Below, piece by piece: positions 9,798 to 21,396 of a stretch of 64,000 nt of DNA. The notes under the pieces are model-generated. The model ran no database searches and was not told the origin of the DNA. It was given only the letters and a program-made list of their open reading frames with translations. Made by a program: the position numbers and the translations under genes. This DNA comes from Plantago ovata (taxonomy: Eukaryota > Streptophyta > Magnoliopsida > Lamiales > Plantaginaceae): the NCBI GenBank assembly GCA_028274465.1, contig CM051456.1, positions 50,087,011 through 50,151,010 on the forward strand, read 5' to 3'. Within the stretch, counting starts at the first letter, position 1, and each line of letters starts with the position of its first letter.

Positions 9798-11375
9798 GGC
9801 GCAGACAGGAGTCGAGTCAAAGACTTTAAACAATGACGCTATCCGGGAGGCAACCCGGAATTTTTATCGCTTTCTTTACCGCTTTAGATTTTATCTCACG
9901 AGTTTGATTGAGTATTATAGGTCACTTATACAAGCATTAGCTCTCACCTTGGATCCACTTTCGGCGTTCGGGACGAGCGACGACGTTCAGGTTTGGGGAG
10001 GAGGTTATCGCTGGTTATCTCTACACTTATCTTGCTTATGAAAAACTCGTGAAATTTTTGCATTTGCACGTTTACTGCTTTCCTAGGATAGTTTTGCATG
10101 TTTTATATGGAGTTTATTGCCGAATTTTTTTGAACTTTTTTATTGGGTAGATCAACTAACTATGCCATTAATCGTATGCTTCATCTCTATGAATTTGTTT
10201 GAGGTTTGTCTCGCTTGGCTTGTCACATTTATGTATTGCACTTAGTTAAGCATGATAGTCTCGACATCACTTAGTGGTGTTTTCTCTGTTGCGGTTCACG
10301 AAGGCCTTTATAATAGGATGATGCATGTTAGGGTCTTATGGTTGTTTCCCGAGTAATTATGTACCTAAGAGGCAACAAGTCTTCACCATGCTTTGAGATT
10401 GCTAAATGCCTAGGAAGGAGGTAGTGTGAGGTTGTGTGATCCTTTGTTTATAACCTATTCTTCCGAATAGGTTTGGGGAGGGGGTTGCACCATCATTAGA
10501 CTTGTTTCTGTTTTCCATTTTCGTATCGTGAATTTATTTTTCTTTCCCGTGAATTTTGTACTCCAACCTATTCTTTCGAATAGGTTTGGGGAAGTCGTGT
10601 GAGTCATTTTGTTTCTCTTTTTGTTATGCTACTGCTGGCTAGAAAAAAATCGAAAAAAAAAGAAAGAAAAATTCCAGAAAAAAAGAGAAAAAGAAAAAGA
10701 AAAAAAGAATCTGGAAAGAAAAAAAAGAGAAAAAAAGAAGACCCCAAAAAAGCAAAGAAGGGTCCGAAAAAGAAAGCCAAATAGCAGTTTAGCAAAGTTT
10801 GAGTCTTTTCCATTTTTCGTATTGTTCGTAATCGTGTTTTTTGTATTTTTTTGTCTTGAGTGTCATCTGTTCTAGACCACCCTCGTCCTGCCATTCAGGA
10901 AGTGGTGAATAGCTTAAGACTTTTCTTGAGAGATGAGTAGAATAGGGGAGTGTTATCTTTTATAGGGAACCCTCCTTCGTTTGATGAGAACCAGTACTGG
11001 TTCGACCTCTTTTGAGGAAAAGTCTTAACATGGTGGAACAGCAGTAAGTCCTCAGTTTCATAGGCACGGGGCAACCATTCGTATCTTTGCATGCATCATT
11101 ACGTCGTCACTGACTAGGTCCAGGTAGAGAATGTTACGAGAGACTATCTTGTCTTGACATAAGTGCTTATGTGGATGTGTATAAATCAATCGAGGTATTC
11201 TTCAACCTATATTCATGCTTTGATTTATATGGTTTTTGTTCATATGTTATTTGATAGATTCAGTAGATTAGTTCATTTTATTTAGCATGAAACTCCATTT
11301 TGTGTCTCGCATGTTTTTTGTATTAGAGTCTAGCTTAGTTGCTTGAGGACAAGCAAAGGTTCGGTTTGGGGAGTT
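9666..11375 (+). mobile_element. Truncated gypsy internal region between two LTRs
   Basis: It begins with the last ~130 bp of a gag-protease gene (homologous to 4847-4976) and ends with hairpins (10452-10473, 10565-10586), the A-rich tract, the pre-polypurine hairpin (11339-11356) and polypurine tract before LTR3. It lacks a primer site and nearly all of gag. Around 9897-10060 it has a segment (gtttggggaggaggttatcgctgg) that element A lacks but D and F have, so it is from a different sub-family or is chimeric. Confidence 0.75.
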
Positions 11376-12648
11376 TGATGAATGTGTATTTTACAATTTC
11401 ATTCGAGTCTTTTTCACCTATTTTAGCTATCCTCTATGTTAATTTAGCTATATTTTAGTACATTTTATTAGAATAGTGTCACGTTTCCCTTTAGATTTTA
11501 TTTTACAGGTTTTTGTTGAAATTCAGGGATTTCCAGACAATTATATTGAAGTTGACAAGGAATTGGTGTTCCAGAAGCCTATTTGGAGTGTATGAAGGTT
11601 TCCGGATAGGATTCAGAGTCTAGGGGTCGAATCTGGAGGTTAGAAGGCCACTAGAAGTCAGAAACCGAGTCCGAAAAGGTGAAGAAATCCAAAACCGCGT
11701 CGAAAAACGCCGAATTCCGCAAAAATAACGGGGGGCGAACCGCCGCAGCATGGGGCGAACCGCCCGTAGTTATTTCGGGGCCTATATATAGTGCTCAGTT
11801 TTCTCTCCGAAAATCATATCTTTCCTGACCTACTTTCTCACCTCTCTCTATAGTTTTAGGTAGGAACTTCCCGGGGCTTGTCCTGGGAGTTCTGTAGCTT
11901 AGGGGATAGTTTTTCATAGCAGTTTGGAGCTCGTAGGACCGCAATCATCCGGAGATTGACAACCTTCGGTAACTTTGTATCTTACAGTTTTATTCTACTT
12001 ATTTTATATTCTTTCAACATGTTTTCTTCTATGATTTCTGTTGATTGCATGCCTACTATGAGTAGCTAAACTTATCGTTGGTGGTAGTATGTGAATTCTT
12101 AGCGAGGGAAGATAATCATGCTAATGGCTATATCGTGCATTATACTCCGTGTCATTGCTTTATTTCGTTGATCAGTTGTAACCAAAATTCTCGTATGTTG
12201 TATTGATTATTATGCACACCTGGACACTAGTCGACCATCAGAACAATTATCTTCGTAGTGTTGAATAATTACGGAAGACATCAGGACAATCGTGATTGAC
12301 TAGTCAGACCAAATTATCTTCGTAGTGCTTAATACTTGCAACAGGACACTAGATTGATTCAAAGATCTCTATGCAAGACCGAGGAATTTATGCATGATTA
12401 TCGACCCATTATGTTAAGAAGGACCATACTATCACCAATCTCCATTATCTGCTAGAAACCCCCTGTTGCTATCTGTCTGCTGTTTTATATTCTCTTGTTA
12501 AATAGATAAAGCAAGTTATAGTCCTGAGAGAACGACACTTGAGTCATTCTACTGCTACACTACGGTTTTCGTTGTAGTTGTGGATTGCCTTTGGCTAAAT
12601 AACAAATTTATTTGACTGAACCGGGACCTGACAAACTCGCGTTCATCA
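11376..12648 (+). repeat. Third gypsy LTR (1,273 bp)
   Basis: It starts TGATGAATG after a polypurine tract and ends CGTTCATCA. It is homologous to the LTRs of element A but clearly more diverged, with a doubled GC motif at 11729-11770 and extra bases near the 3' end. It abuts a Sirevirus env-like ORF (from 12649), so that ORF was the insertion target. Confidence 0.88.
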
Positions 12649-13739
12649 CACATCACACCGATGTTGCAATCCATGTCTAAGGGGGAAAAGAAAAGTACCA
12701 GAAAAAGAAACCAAACCCCTCCTGCTGTTGATGTGCCACTGCCTATAGAACCGCTTGCTGAAAAAGAGCAAAGTTCAAAAAGACAAGCAGAATCTGAGTT
12801 GAATTCAGCAAGTACCAAAAAGAGAAAAACCGCTGCTGAAACTCAAGATTTTTGCCATACTGAAAGTCATCACAATCTGAATGAAGAAGATGATGAAGAT
12901 GATGACAATCAAACAATAGCTCAAGCCATAAGAGCTAGACCCTTAACAGCTTTGACTCCGTCTGGCCACTCAAAGCATTTCTCGTCTGACTCTTCAGCAA
13001 GAGATCAAGACAATGCTAAGACAAGAAGAAGAAGGCAAAGACAGGAAGAAAAAAGGTTGGCCAGCATTGCCATTGGTTCCGGCATTGAATATACAAAGAC
13101 CAGCAATGAGGAAACCACTCAGAATGTAATCAGAAACATTCATGGTTGCTGGATTTTAAAGATGGAAGACTTGCTAGTGAATGAGTTCTTTCCTACAACC
13201 ATATTGAATCAAATGTTCAAATGGATTGAACTCAAGGTCCAAAGAAAACAAAGGGAAGAATCCCTCCCAAGAAATATTGCTGGGAAATGGTTGAATCTTG
13301 AGATCCAAGTAAGAAGAATTGCCATTGGTAAGACATACAAACAAGACCAAATCTGATCAAACCACCTGGCATCGCTTACTACTCTGAACCAGTAACAAAG
13401 AAAACAAAGAAGAGACTTGGATTGATTCCTTATGAGTACTTCTATCTCACTGCTAAGGATCAAGAAGAAGATCTTCTCTGGCTAAGAAAGATTCATCCGA
13501 AAAGTATTTCAGATACACAGCTTCTCCATGCCAGCAATTGGGGCATGCATTTGTGTGTAACTCGCTACATGGAAATGAATGCTGAAAAGCATCATCACAC
13601 TGCCTGCAAAAATGCAAGAATTATTCAACTACAAGTCCGTAGGCTTCTGGAAAACTACGAAAAGGACTGTGTTGAATTTACTGCACTTGCTGAGAAGAGT
13701 GTAAGAGAGATTTTGAGAAAATCCTCTGAAAGAGCTTAA
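12649..13739 (+). pseudogene. C-terminal part of Sirevirus-type env-like ORF (broken)
   Basis: The first codons (PMLQSMSKG) match the end of the coiled-coil region of the other env-like copy at ~54030. It continues with a Lys/Glu-rich stretch, a (D/E)-rich run, IAQAIRARPLTALTPSG, a basic RRRRQRQEEKR patch and a conserved C-terminal block at 13422-13739 (EDLLWLRKIHPKSISD to the end). The frame breaks near 13356 (stop at 13354-13356). Extra ORFs between pol and the 3' LTR are typical of Sireviruses; their function is not known. The upstream part is cut off by the gypsy LTR ending at 12648. Confidence 0.7.
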
Positions 13740-14007
13740 GTCCCTGTAATAGTTTTTGTTAAAGTTTTTGTTTGCTGATTCTGTTTAAGTTATCTACGCT
13801 ATTTCATGTAAACTTCTGAAAGATAACTATCAGCAATGAAACTTTTGACTCTTATTGGTTTTTGATTATGCAATTTACTTATGCTTACTGTTTAATTATT
13901 CAAGTATGCTTGCATTAATCAACTGATTTATTCAACATCAGAAACCTCTAAAAGGGTAACAATTAATTTAGCCCTGGATTGCTAACATCAAAAAAAAGGG
14001 GGAAATT
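13740..14007 (+). other. Sirevirus 3' untranslated region and polypurine tract
   Basis: AT-rich, no ORF, ending in a run of seven A followed by GGGGGAAA (13991-14005) directly before the LTR start TGTTAGG. This is the plus-strand primer for a copia element. Confidence 0.75.
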
Positions 14008-15658
14008 TGTTAGGAAACTTGTAATTTTGATGAACAATTAACCATGCTAAATTAAGGAAAGTCCTGTAACTAGTACTCTTAAGGTCCATAGGAATTTAGA
14101 ATTTTAAGGACATTGTAAAAGAGGAATGTTTGCTGAAGACTTAGATTAGGTGCTAGATAAGTTATTTCTTTTGCGTATGATGTATTTTATTTTCTGAAAA
14201 GAAAATAACTTATTGATGCTTTAGCTTATGATGTATCTTATTTTCTGAAAAGAAAATAACGTATTGAAGCATTTGCTGACGATGTACTTTGTTTATTACA
14301 AACAAACTATTGAAGCATTTAGAAACCGCTCAGAATCTTGAAGATTATTGAAGATCTGAAGACTTGAAGAATTAGAAGATCTGAAGACTTGAAGATTGCT
14401 GAAAGACTGGTATCTACAAAGGCACGTGTTGCTCAGAAAGTGGAAACTTCAGCAACAGCATTGCATAAGTGAAAATCTGAAAGACAGAGTAGGTTGTGCT
14501 TGCTGAAACTGAGACTAACCACTTGCTGATGGAACATATGTGACCTCTTGCTGAAAGTACTTGAATTTGCGCTCTAATGTTACTGTTTGAATTCTATTCA
14601 AATATGCATTAAATGCAAAGCTTACACGTGAAGGACATGAAGACTAGAAGACAAACAAGGACGCTGCTGAAAGTACAAAAGCAAGATAGTGACATGTTAA
14701 GGATCAAAACCCTTGGAATTTAAAATTCAAACGGCTCCTTTCTTGCACTATAAATAGAGGTCATCCGGCGAAGAGTTGAAGTGTGTCAACAACGTGATCA
14801 AACTCTCACTTGTGCTTAAATTCACATACCTTCAATTACTCTTACTGCCATTGATCCGTTCCAAGACTTAAAGCTTGAAAAAGCTACTTGTGAAGAAGTA
14901 GAACAAACTCGGCTAAGAAATTAGTTAAGTGTTCTTTCTTTCGAACAGGAACAAGTCTTGACACCAGAAACAATCAAACTTGTTTACTGCAAAGTATTCA
15001 AAGTTGTGTTTCTTAGATTACTTGTTGTAACTGAATAAGTTATAATTAAGTTATCTCACCCCAAAAACTCTCTAACTGAAAATACACCCTTTCAGGCGTG
15101 ATATTCAGGGGGAACTTAATCGAGCATAGTTTTGCTTATTAAAAGTACCAAGTTTGGTGGAGAACAAGGTTACGTTCTCTAGTTTAGGTTGGAGACAAAG
15201 CAAGTGTGCTTTGGTTTCTGTTGAATCGCTCTAGATAGGAGATTGTAAGGAACCTCAATCATATCTTAGTGGATTCAGTCCTAGAAAGGACAAAGTGGAT
15301 TAGTTGAGAGATTACGCCACTCTCAGATACCACTATAAAAGTGTTTGTGTGATTTACTTACTGTACTTAGTTTTCAGCAATTCATATCTGTCTGTACACA
15401 GTCACTCACATCACTTGCTGAAACCTTTACTTACTGAAAGAGCACTTATTGTATCAAAGACTTCCGCTCTCTGATTTTAAGTATCAGCAAACCAAGCTAC
15501 TGAAAAGTAACTTACGCTTGCTGAGAAAGTTAAGTATCAGCAAACTCATTAATGAAAAGTAATAAGTACTTGCTGAGAAAGTTTTAAACGACGAAAGTTT
15601 GAAAAGACTATTCACCCCCCCCCCTCTAGTCTTTTCTTGTTGTTTAAAGGGACCAACA
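14008..15658 (+). repeat. Sirevirus LTR (1,651 bp)
   Basis: It starts TGTTAGGAAAC and ends GGGACCAACA, the usual TGTT...AACA copia ends. TATAAATA lies at 14749-14756. Near the 3' end, two ~54-bp direct repeats each begin cagcaa and end ttgctgagaaag (15479-15588), so each can fold back (CAGCAA/TTGCTG). They are followed by a C10 run. It is homologous to 54149-55668. Unlike the other two copies, it is not followed by a primer site. Confidence 0.9.
14749..14756 (+). promoter_or_regulatory. TATA box of the Sirevirus LTR
   Basis: TATAAATA within cactataaatagaggtcatccgg, identical in context to 54758-54765 in the other LTR. Transcription would start some 30 bp downstream. Confidence 0.6.
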
Positions 15659-16034
15659 GATACCATAATCCAACATTGTTTGTGCCTTTGACATATTTCA
15701 GTATCGGATCGAGGTCGGGTTAGTGTGCTAACCACTTGGGTCAACGGTCATGACTTGGACCTCAAAGCACGTAAAGAGGAAGCATCTCTGCCATTCGCTT
15801 GGTCTAGTAGCTCTGCTACTAATCAAAGTGTTAAACTCCCAAGTTGGAGGAATTGACCAAGTTGGCTTGAGAAGGTGGCCATTGCTGATGCATATCCATG
15901 AGAACAAAACAGAGCTCAACTGGGCTAAGTACATTTTCAACAGACTTGTTGATTGTGTTACTAAGTTCAAGGTAAAGGTTGAAGACAATACAGTCTCACC
16001 TACCTTTCCAGTGATGTATGAAACGATGGGTTTA
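15659..16034 (+). pseudogene. Fragment of Sirevirus env-like ORF (N-terminal half)
   Basis: 15750-16019 encodes HVKRKHLCHSLGLV, VGGIDQVGLRRW and NWAKYIFNRLVD. It is homologous to 50665-50935 in the other copy, with scattered substitutions. The first ~90 bp after the LTR are unassigned. It ends mid-domain, where unrelated sequence begins. Confidence 0.65.
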
Positions 16035-16264
16035 TAAATCTAACTTACCCATACAACACTAGTCTTCAGAACTTCTTGTTGGACCCTCCCAATAAATGTT
16101 GAAAATGTCACCACCGGACAGTTTACCTAAGCTAAAGTCAAGTCTTGTAGATTGATAAAACTAATCCAATGTCAAAGTAAGAGAAAATTATAAACAACCT
16201 TGAGACAAATTAGTACTTAGGAATAGTGAAATTGAAACCAAAGAGATTGCTATATGGAAGACAT
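16035..16264. other. Unassigned 230 bp
   Basis: AT-rich with no ORF or recognised repeat end. It lies between an env-like fragment and a gypsy LTR fragment. Confidence 0.5.
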
Positions 16265-16946
16265 ATATAACTTTGTATCTCACTATTTTTTGCTATCTAT
16301 ATTTCAGTTCAACCATGTTTTCATCTATGATTGCTATGATTGCTATTGTTGATTTCAATTTTGATATGAGTAGCTAAATATCTAGTATGTAAATTCATAG
16401 CTAGGGTTCATATTGTGCATGATTGAGTTTCTGAATCTTTTGCTTGTAGAATTGTTTTATTCGATTCTTTTATCCGACTAAGCCAAATATCCTCGTATAA
16501 AAGTGTTAGAAACACTAGGACAATTCAAGATCAATGTTTTCGATATTACAATTATCAAGCACTTCTTGAACTAAGACTGACAACCTTAACTAAGTATTAG
16601 TATATATAAGAGACTTTCAAAATACATGTCAAAACCTGTCTTTTGGTGTTTATTTATTCGAATTACTTTTAAAGCAGTACGTGTTGCACTTTCATGCATA
16701 ATTAGAACCCGATGCTTAGAATGAGCATTACTATCACCAGCTCTCGTTATATATTGTTAAGTTAAGCTAAGTTAGTTTGTTTACTGAATTTATAATAGTT
16801 ATTGTAGTTAAAGCTAGTTAAGTCCCTAGAGATCGACACTCGAGGTCATCTTACCTCTGCACTACGTGTTTTGTGTAGTTGTGAGTTGCCCTTTGGCTTT
16901 TAAACAAATTCATTTGATTGTTCGAGTCTGACAATCTCGTTCATCA
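16265..16946 (+). repeat. Gypsy LTR fragment of the element D family, + strand
   Basis: It runs from actttgtatctcac through gatcgacactcgaggtcatcttacc to the LTR end ttgttcgagtctgacaatctcgttcatca. This is the reverse complement of the ends seen at 21925 and 28419. The 5' half (U3, TATA) is missing. No internal sequence follows, so it is a truncated solo LTR. Confidence 0.7.
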
Positions 16947-18109
16947 GTTTTCCTCACAAAACCACAGAGGCTGGAAAGGAAACTATCTTAGGTGAACCAG
17001 TCAATACTGTCGTTCCAAAACCAAGAGAGGAATGGACTTCAGACGAAGCCTAAAGATTCCGTCTTGATGGCCAAGCAAGAAACATCATTATTCGATCTAC
17101 TCCAGATACTATACAGTGCAAACTGTGGGGTGCCAAAACTGCTAAGTAAGCTTGGAAAATGGTTCAAGATCTTTGTGATGGATCTGACAAAACCTAGGAA
17201 AACAAACTCGAAGTGCTAAAGTTGAAGTTTCAAAACTTCAAACAAGGTTCAAATGAGTCGCTGGAAGACTTGGATTTCAGATTCAGAACTCTAGTGAGTG
17301 AGATGGCTACCTTAGGAGTTGGAAACTTCTATTCAGATTCTGAAAAGGTGAAAACTATTATTAGAAGTCTGAATCAAGAATGGATTCACACTCAAAATTT
17401 CTACTATAATCAAGGAATGCAAAATATCACTCCAACCGAGTTGTTCTCTCATCTTGCTACTGTCAACTATGAGACAAAGCAAAGAGAAAGTGTATTTGCT
17501 GAAAAATAACAAAACATTGCTCTTGCTGCCAAGCCGTCATCTTCTGAAAAGAAGAATGATAAAGAGCCTACTGATGAAAATGCTCTTGCAGTTAGAAACA
17601 TGAAGAAATTCATCAGTAAGGAACTTGAAAGGCGAAAAGCAAAAGAGAAGCTGAAAAAGCATCTTGGTAACAGCTACCATAAATACAAGAATGAAGCTAG
17701 CTCGCTGAATAAGCAAGCTCAGCAAACAAAGTCCTCCGAAGAACCAGCAGTTGGCAATGATCTTTTCTTTTATTGCAAAAAGCCTGGACACTTCAAAGCA
17801 AATTGCCCCTTACTAAAAGGGAAATCTGCTGAAAAGAAGAAGAAGTTCAAGAAGGCTTTGATTGTTGAAGAAAAGAAAAAACTTCAAGCAAAAATCGATG
17901 CTCTTTGCATTGAAACAAGCTCTGAAGACAGTGAGGTAGAAAGTTCAGACACTGAAGAAGAAGAAGCCACTCTTGACGTAGAGATTGGCAAGGAAGTATG
18001 TGGGATAGCCATGGAAGTTTATCCAGATGTGTCAAACTATGAGTTCTGCCTCATGGCCGGTCAGGTAAACTGTCGTACCAAAACCAAGAGAGGAATGGAC
18101 TTCAGATGA
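16947..18109 (+). pseudogene. Copia (Sirevirus) gag, broken
   Basis: It encodes the nucleocapsid/capsid protein of a copia element. The UBN2-type gag core is best seen at 17213-17509 (LEDLDFRFRTLVSEMATLG to KVKTIIRSLNQEW). A Lys-rich linker and a zinc knuckle follow at about 17767-17808. The knuckle reads FFYCKKPGHFKANC: the first of the three cysteines is Phe, so it is incomplete. The first ~200 bp of gag carry three nonsense changes relative to the duplicate at 18073. A TAA at 17507-17509 separates the two halves. The tail is acidic (SSEDSEVESSDTEEEE). Pol does not follow. Confidence 0.75.
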
Positions 18110-18420
18110 AGCTAAAAGATTCCGTCTTGATGGCCAATCAAGAAACATCATTTATCCGGTCTACTCCTGACACCATACAGTGCAAACTGTGGGGTGCAAA
18201 GACTGCTAAGGAAGCTTGGAAGATGATCCAAGATCTATGTGTTGGATCGGACAAAATTAAGGAAAACAAACTCGAAGTGCTGAAGTTAAAGTTTCAAAAC
18301 TTTAAAAACAAGGTACTGCTAAGTCACTGGAAGACTTGGATTTCAGGTTCAAAACTCTTGTGAGTGAAATGGCTGCCTTAGGTGCTGGAAACTTCTATTC
18401 AGACTCTGAGAAGGTGAATA
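18073..18420 (+). pseudogene. Direct duplicate of the gag 5' portion
   Basis: It repeats 17010-17354 (gtaccaaaaccaagagaggaatgg to gattctgaaaaggtgaa), with about 90% identity judged by eye. Here the three stop codons of the first copy are sense codons, but a frameshift near 18300 breaks the frame. It ends abruptly where unrelated sequence begins. Confidence 0.75.
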
Positions 18421-18576
18421 GAAGATAAGCTAATTGTGTTCTCATGGTGGATTAGTTGATGAAACGCACCTGTATACAATGGACGTATATTAACGAAACC
18501 ACACAGATCACCTAAGCTAATTGTCCATACATCACCATATACATGATCAGATTGACTCTTAGCATCCGACTATGTA
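18421..18576. other. Unassigned 156 bp
   Basis: A short AT-rich piece with no ORF between the gag duplicate and a Sirevirus LTR fragment. Nothing is recognised. Confidence 0.5.
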
Positions 18577-19280
18577 TTTGAAATTCAAACGGCTCCCTTG
18601 ATACACTAAAAATAGAGGTCATCTGGCAAAGAGTAGAAGGGTGTCAACAACGTGATCAAGTGGGAATTAACTCAAGTGATCTCATCCCAAATATCTGTAA
18701 CTGATAAACACCCTTTTTCAGGCGTGAAATTCAGGGGGAATTAATCAAGCATTGTGTTGCTGATTATAAGTCCCAATTTTGATGGAGAACAAGGTTACAG
18801 TTCTCTAGTTAGGATGGAAACGAAGCAAGTGTGCTTTGGTTTCTGAAGAATCATTTGTGATAGGATTTGTAAGGAACCTCACATCTTATCTTAGTGGATT
18901 CAGTCCTAGAAAGGACAAAGTATATTAGTTGAGAGATTACGCCACTCTCAGATACCACTATAAAAGTGTTTGTGTGATTTACTTTACCGCATTTAGATTT
19001 CAGCAAGCTACACTTATTGTACACTGTCATTCTACTCACTTGCTGAAACTAACACTCTTTGAAAAGCACTTATTGTATAAAGTCTTCCGCACTCTGTTTT
19101 TAAAGTTCCAGCAAACTCGTTACTGAAAAGAAACAAGTACTTGCTGAGAAAGTTAAGTACCAGCAAACTCATTACTGAAAAGTAATAAGCACTTGCTGAG
19201 AAAGTTTTTAAACGACGAAAGTTTGAAAAGACTATTCACCCCCCCCTCTAGTCTTTTCTTGTTGTTTAAAGGGACCAACA
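18577..19280 (+). repeat. Sirevirus LTR fragment (3' part)
   Basis: It is homologous to 54729-55668, but starts inside the LTR and has lost about 220 bp around 18660. The TATA site is altered (actaaaaataga). The terminal tandem pair, C run and ...gggaccaaca end are kept. With the primer site behind it, this is a truncated 5' LTR, plausibly of the copy whose 3' LTR is 54149-55668. Confidence 0.8.
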
Positions 19281-19282
19281 AG

Positions 19283-19295
19283 TGGTATCAGAAGC
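19283..19295 (+). other. Copia primer binding site, initiator-Met tRNA type
   Basis: TGGTATCAGAAGC follows the LTR end by two bases. The canonical TGGTATCAGAGC is interrupted by one extra A, so priming would probably be impaired. Confidence 0.7.
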
Positions 19296-20059
19296 TTATA
19301 CCCGACGGTAATTAGTTGAAAAGAGAATATTAGTTTTTTCAGAAGCTTGGTTCCAAATGTGTAAACGTCGCAAGGATGAGGCATTTTAATAGAGTAATGG
19401 CACAATGTAGGCAAGGGAAGTCGGCAAAATGGATCCGTAACTTTGTTGATGTGCTATATAGAGTCAAGGGTACTAAAGGTAGGCTACATGTAATGGTAAT
19501 TGATATTACGTGTAGCGAAATTATTGGACAAGGCTACCTCATTGGTATATAATAGATATCCATATATATTAGCTATATAGTGTTTTCAGAGATACACCCC
19601 ATGGTCGTTCCCTGTGGGACCCGTCTTCCAGATTACTTCATGGGACCCGAAAAGTCTATATTGCCCTCTCAACCCTAGCCAAGATGTTTGGGCCAAAGCC
19701 CATGGACCTCCTTATTGGGCTTGGGCCTAAGGAGGCTTCAATCTCGTCCGAACACTTGTCACGATCCTACATGAAGTGACATTAAAATACTACGAGTATA
19801 TAAAGGACTCATTCATTATCCAGCGGGTAAGCATTAACACCTCTCACCTACCACTCACCCACCACATTTACTACTCGTACTAGGGAAACCTCACAACTCC
19901 CTACACATAAAGTCGTCCCTCCAGTTTGATCCTCGACAAACCGGGCACGAGGTACTAACCCCTCCCCCTCTAGTCTATTTTAGGTACGAGGAAGCTACAA
20001 GAAGGTTTCTTATCATCTTAAGAGGAACACTACATGGAGAAGACCTAGAATAGCATATT
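19296..20059. other. Replacement sequence where gag-pol should be
   Basis: Almost all copia gag-pol is missing between the primer site and the RNase H fragment. In its place is unrecognised sequence, including a promoter-like part with gagtatataaaggactc (TATA-like at about 19798) followed by a pyrimidine-rich stretch. Copia pol sequence resumes near 19985. The middle may be a remnant of another LTR, but no ends were found. Confidence 0.4.
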
Positions 20060-20527
20060 GTGACGATCCACTGCGAACTTAGAAAGAAGTACGAATTACC
20101 CTTCAACACAGATGCTGACCATGGAGGATCAACCCTTGATAGAAAAAGTACATTTGGAACTTGTCATTTTCTAGGTACAAGATTCATTTCATGGTTCAGC
20201 AAGAAGCAAACTTGTGTGGCCAATTCATCCACTGAATCTGAATACATTGCGGCTGGTTGTTGTACTGCTCAAATCGTTTGGATTCAGCAACAACTAAAAC
20301 ATTATGGTATTTCTGCAAAGAAAACACCAATCTTTTGTGATAATACAAGTGGTATTGCTATTACGCAAAATCCTAAGTTCCACTCAAGGACAAAGCACAT
20401 TGATATTAGACATCATTTGATTAGAGATCATGTGGAAAAAGGAGATATTGAGGTTGTAAATATAGGTACTGATGATCAACTTGACATGTTTACCAAGCTG
20501 AAACGGGCATTCAGCAATAAGATTTAA
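20060..20527 (+). pseudogene. Copia pol RNase H domain fragment
   Basis: This is the C-terminal end of a copia polyprotein. DADHGGSTLDRKSTFG, SSTESEYIAA, IFCDNTSGIAITQNP and HSRTKHIDIRHHLIRDHV are the standard copia RNase H blocks, with the acidic residues of DAD, the E of STESEY and the D of CDN present. Reverse transcriptase, integrase and protease are absent upstream. The frame closes after DQLDMFTK. It lies on the same strand as the env-like ORF that starts 870 bp later, as in a Sirevirus. Confidence 0.85.
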
Positions 20528-21396
20528 TAATCCCTTGAAACGTCCCTTTCTACTTGATTCCTCTAAAAGAGATGGTTGTACACAAAGTGTTTGCTGAAAC
20601 AGGCATTCAGCAAGTAAATTCTTCAAACCGGGTATTTGTTAGGAAACTTGGTCACTTGCAGAAACAGGTATTCTGTATGAAAAATCTAAGGATTGCTGAA
20701 ATGGGTATTCAGACAATCAAGGATACTAAAACATGTATTCAAGTATCAAAAGATAAATCTGAGACGGGAACTCAGCAAAGAGCAAGATTGTTTCTCACCA
20801 AAACAGTATTTACCTAAAAATATCTCAATATAAAAATGATTTACTGTGATCGGAACTCAGAAATATTTTTCACCCAAAGAAAATTGAGATATTTGATTAA
20901 GGGGGAACTTTCAGCAACTACAAGGCTTGTTACTTATAAAGTAATTGCTAAAGTCAGAAGGATTAAAATTCCTGAAAAGATTCTCTAAAATCTAATGTGA
21001 CGTTAATCGTGGCACAGATAAACTCACTGTGAATCATGATATGAAATGCAATCGTGGCCATTAATTTTAAAGCAGTTGATGATCCAACTTTTAATGTTAT
21101 AAAGTGAAAACATGCTCTGACGGTTTGGTGTTAGTGGACCATTACGCATTCAATGCAAAGGCTCCACTAACTCGCTGTTTCTATGTTTTACCCTTGCTGA
21201 GAACTCAAAACCATTGAGTTTCTCACATAACAGAGATAATATATAAATGAAGAGTTAGAGAAAGACAAAATTCTTTAACTCACATTTCCTTTCTCTGCAA
21301 AAAAATTCCCTAGCTTGTGCTCTGAAACACTATACCTCCGGTCAAAAAGAAAAGCATCTTTTTCGTACCCTTACCCCCAATATTACTATATAAGAG
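20528..21396 (+). other. Spacer between pol and env-like ORF
   Basis: AT-rich with many (t)tgctgaa words and no convincing ORF. It includes ataagggggaac, a polypurine-like run. Such pol-env spacers are usual in Sireviruses. Confidence 0.45.

Noticed and set aside
19790..19850. TATATAAAGG and downstream pyrimidines as a host promoter
   Set aside because: It sits among retrotransposon debris with no ORF behind it; an LTR remnant is more likely.
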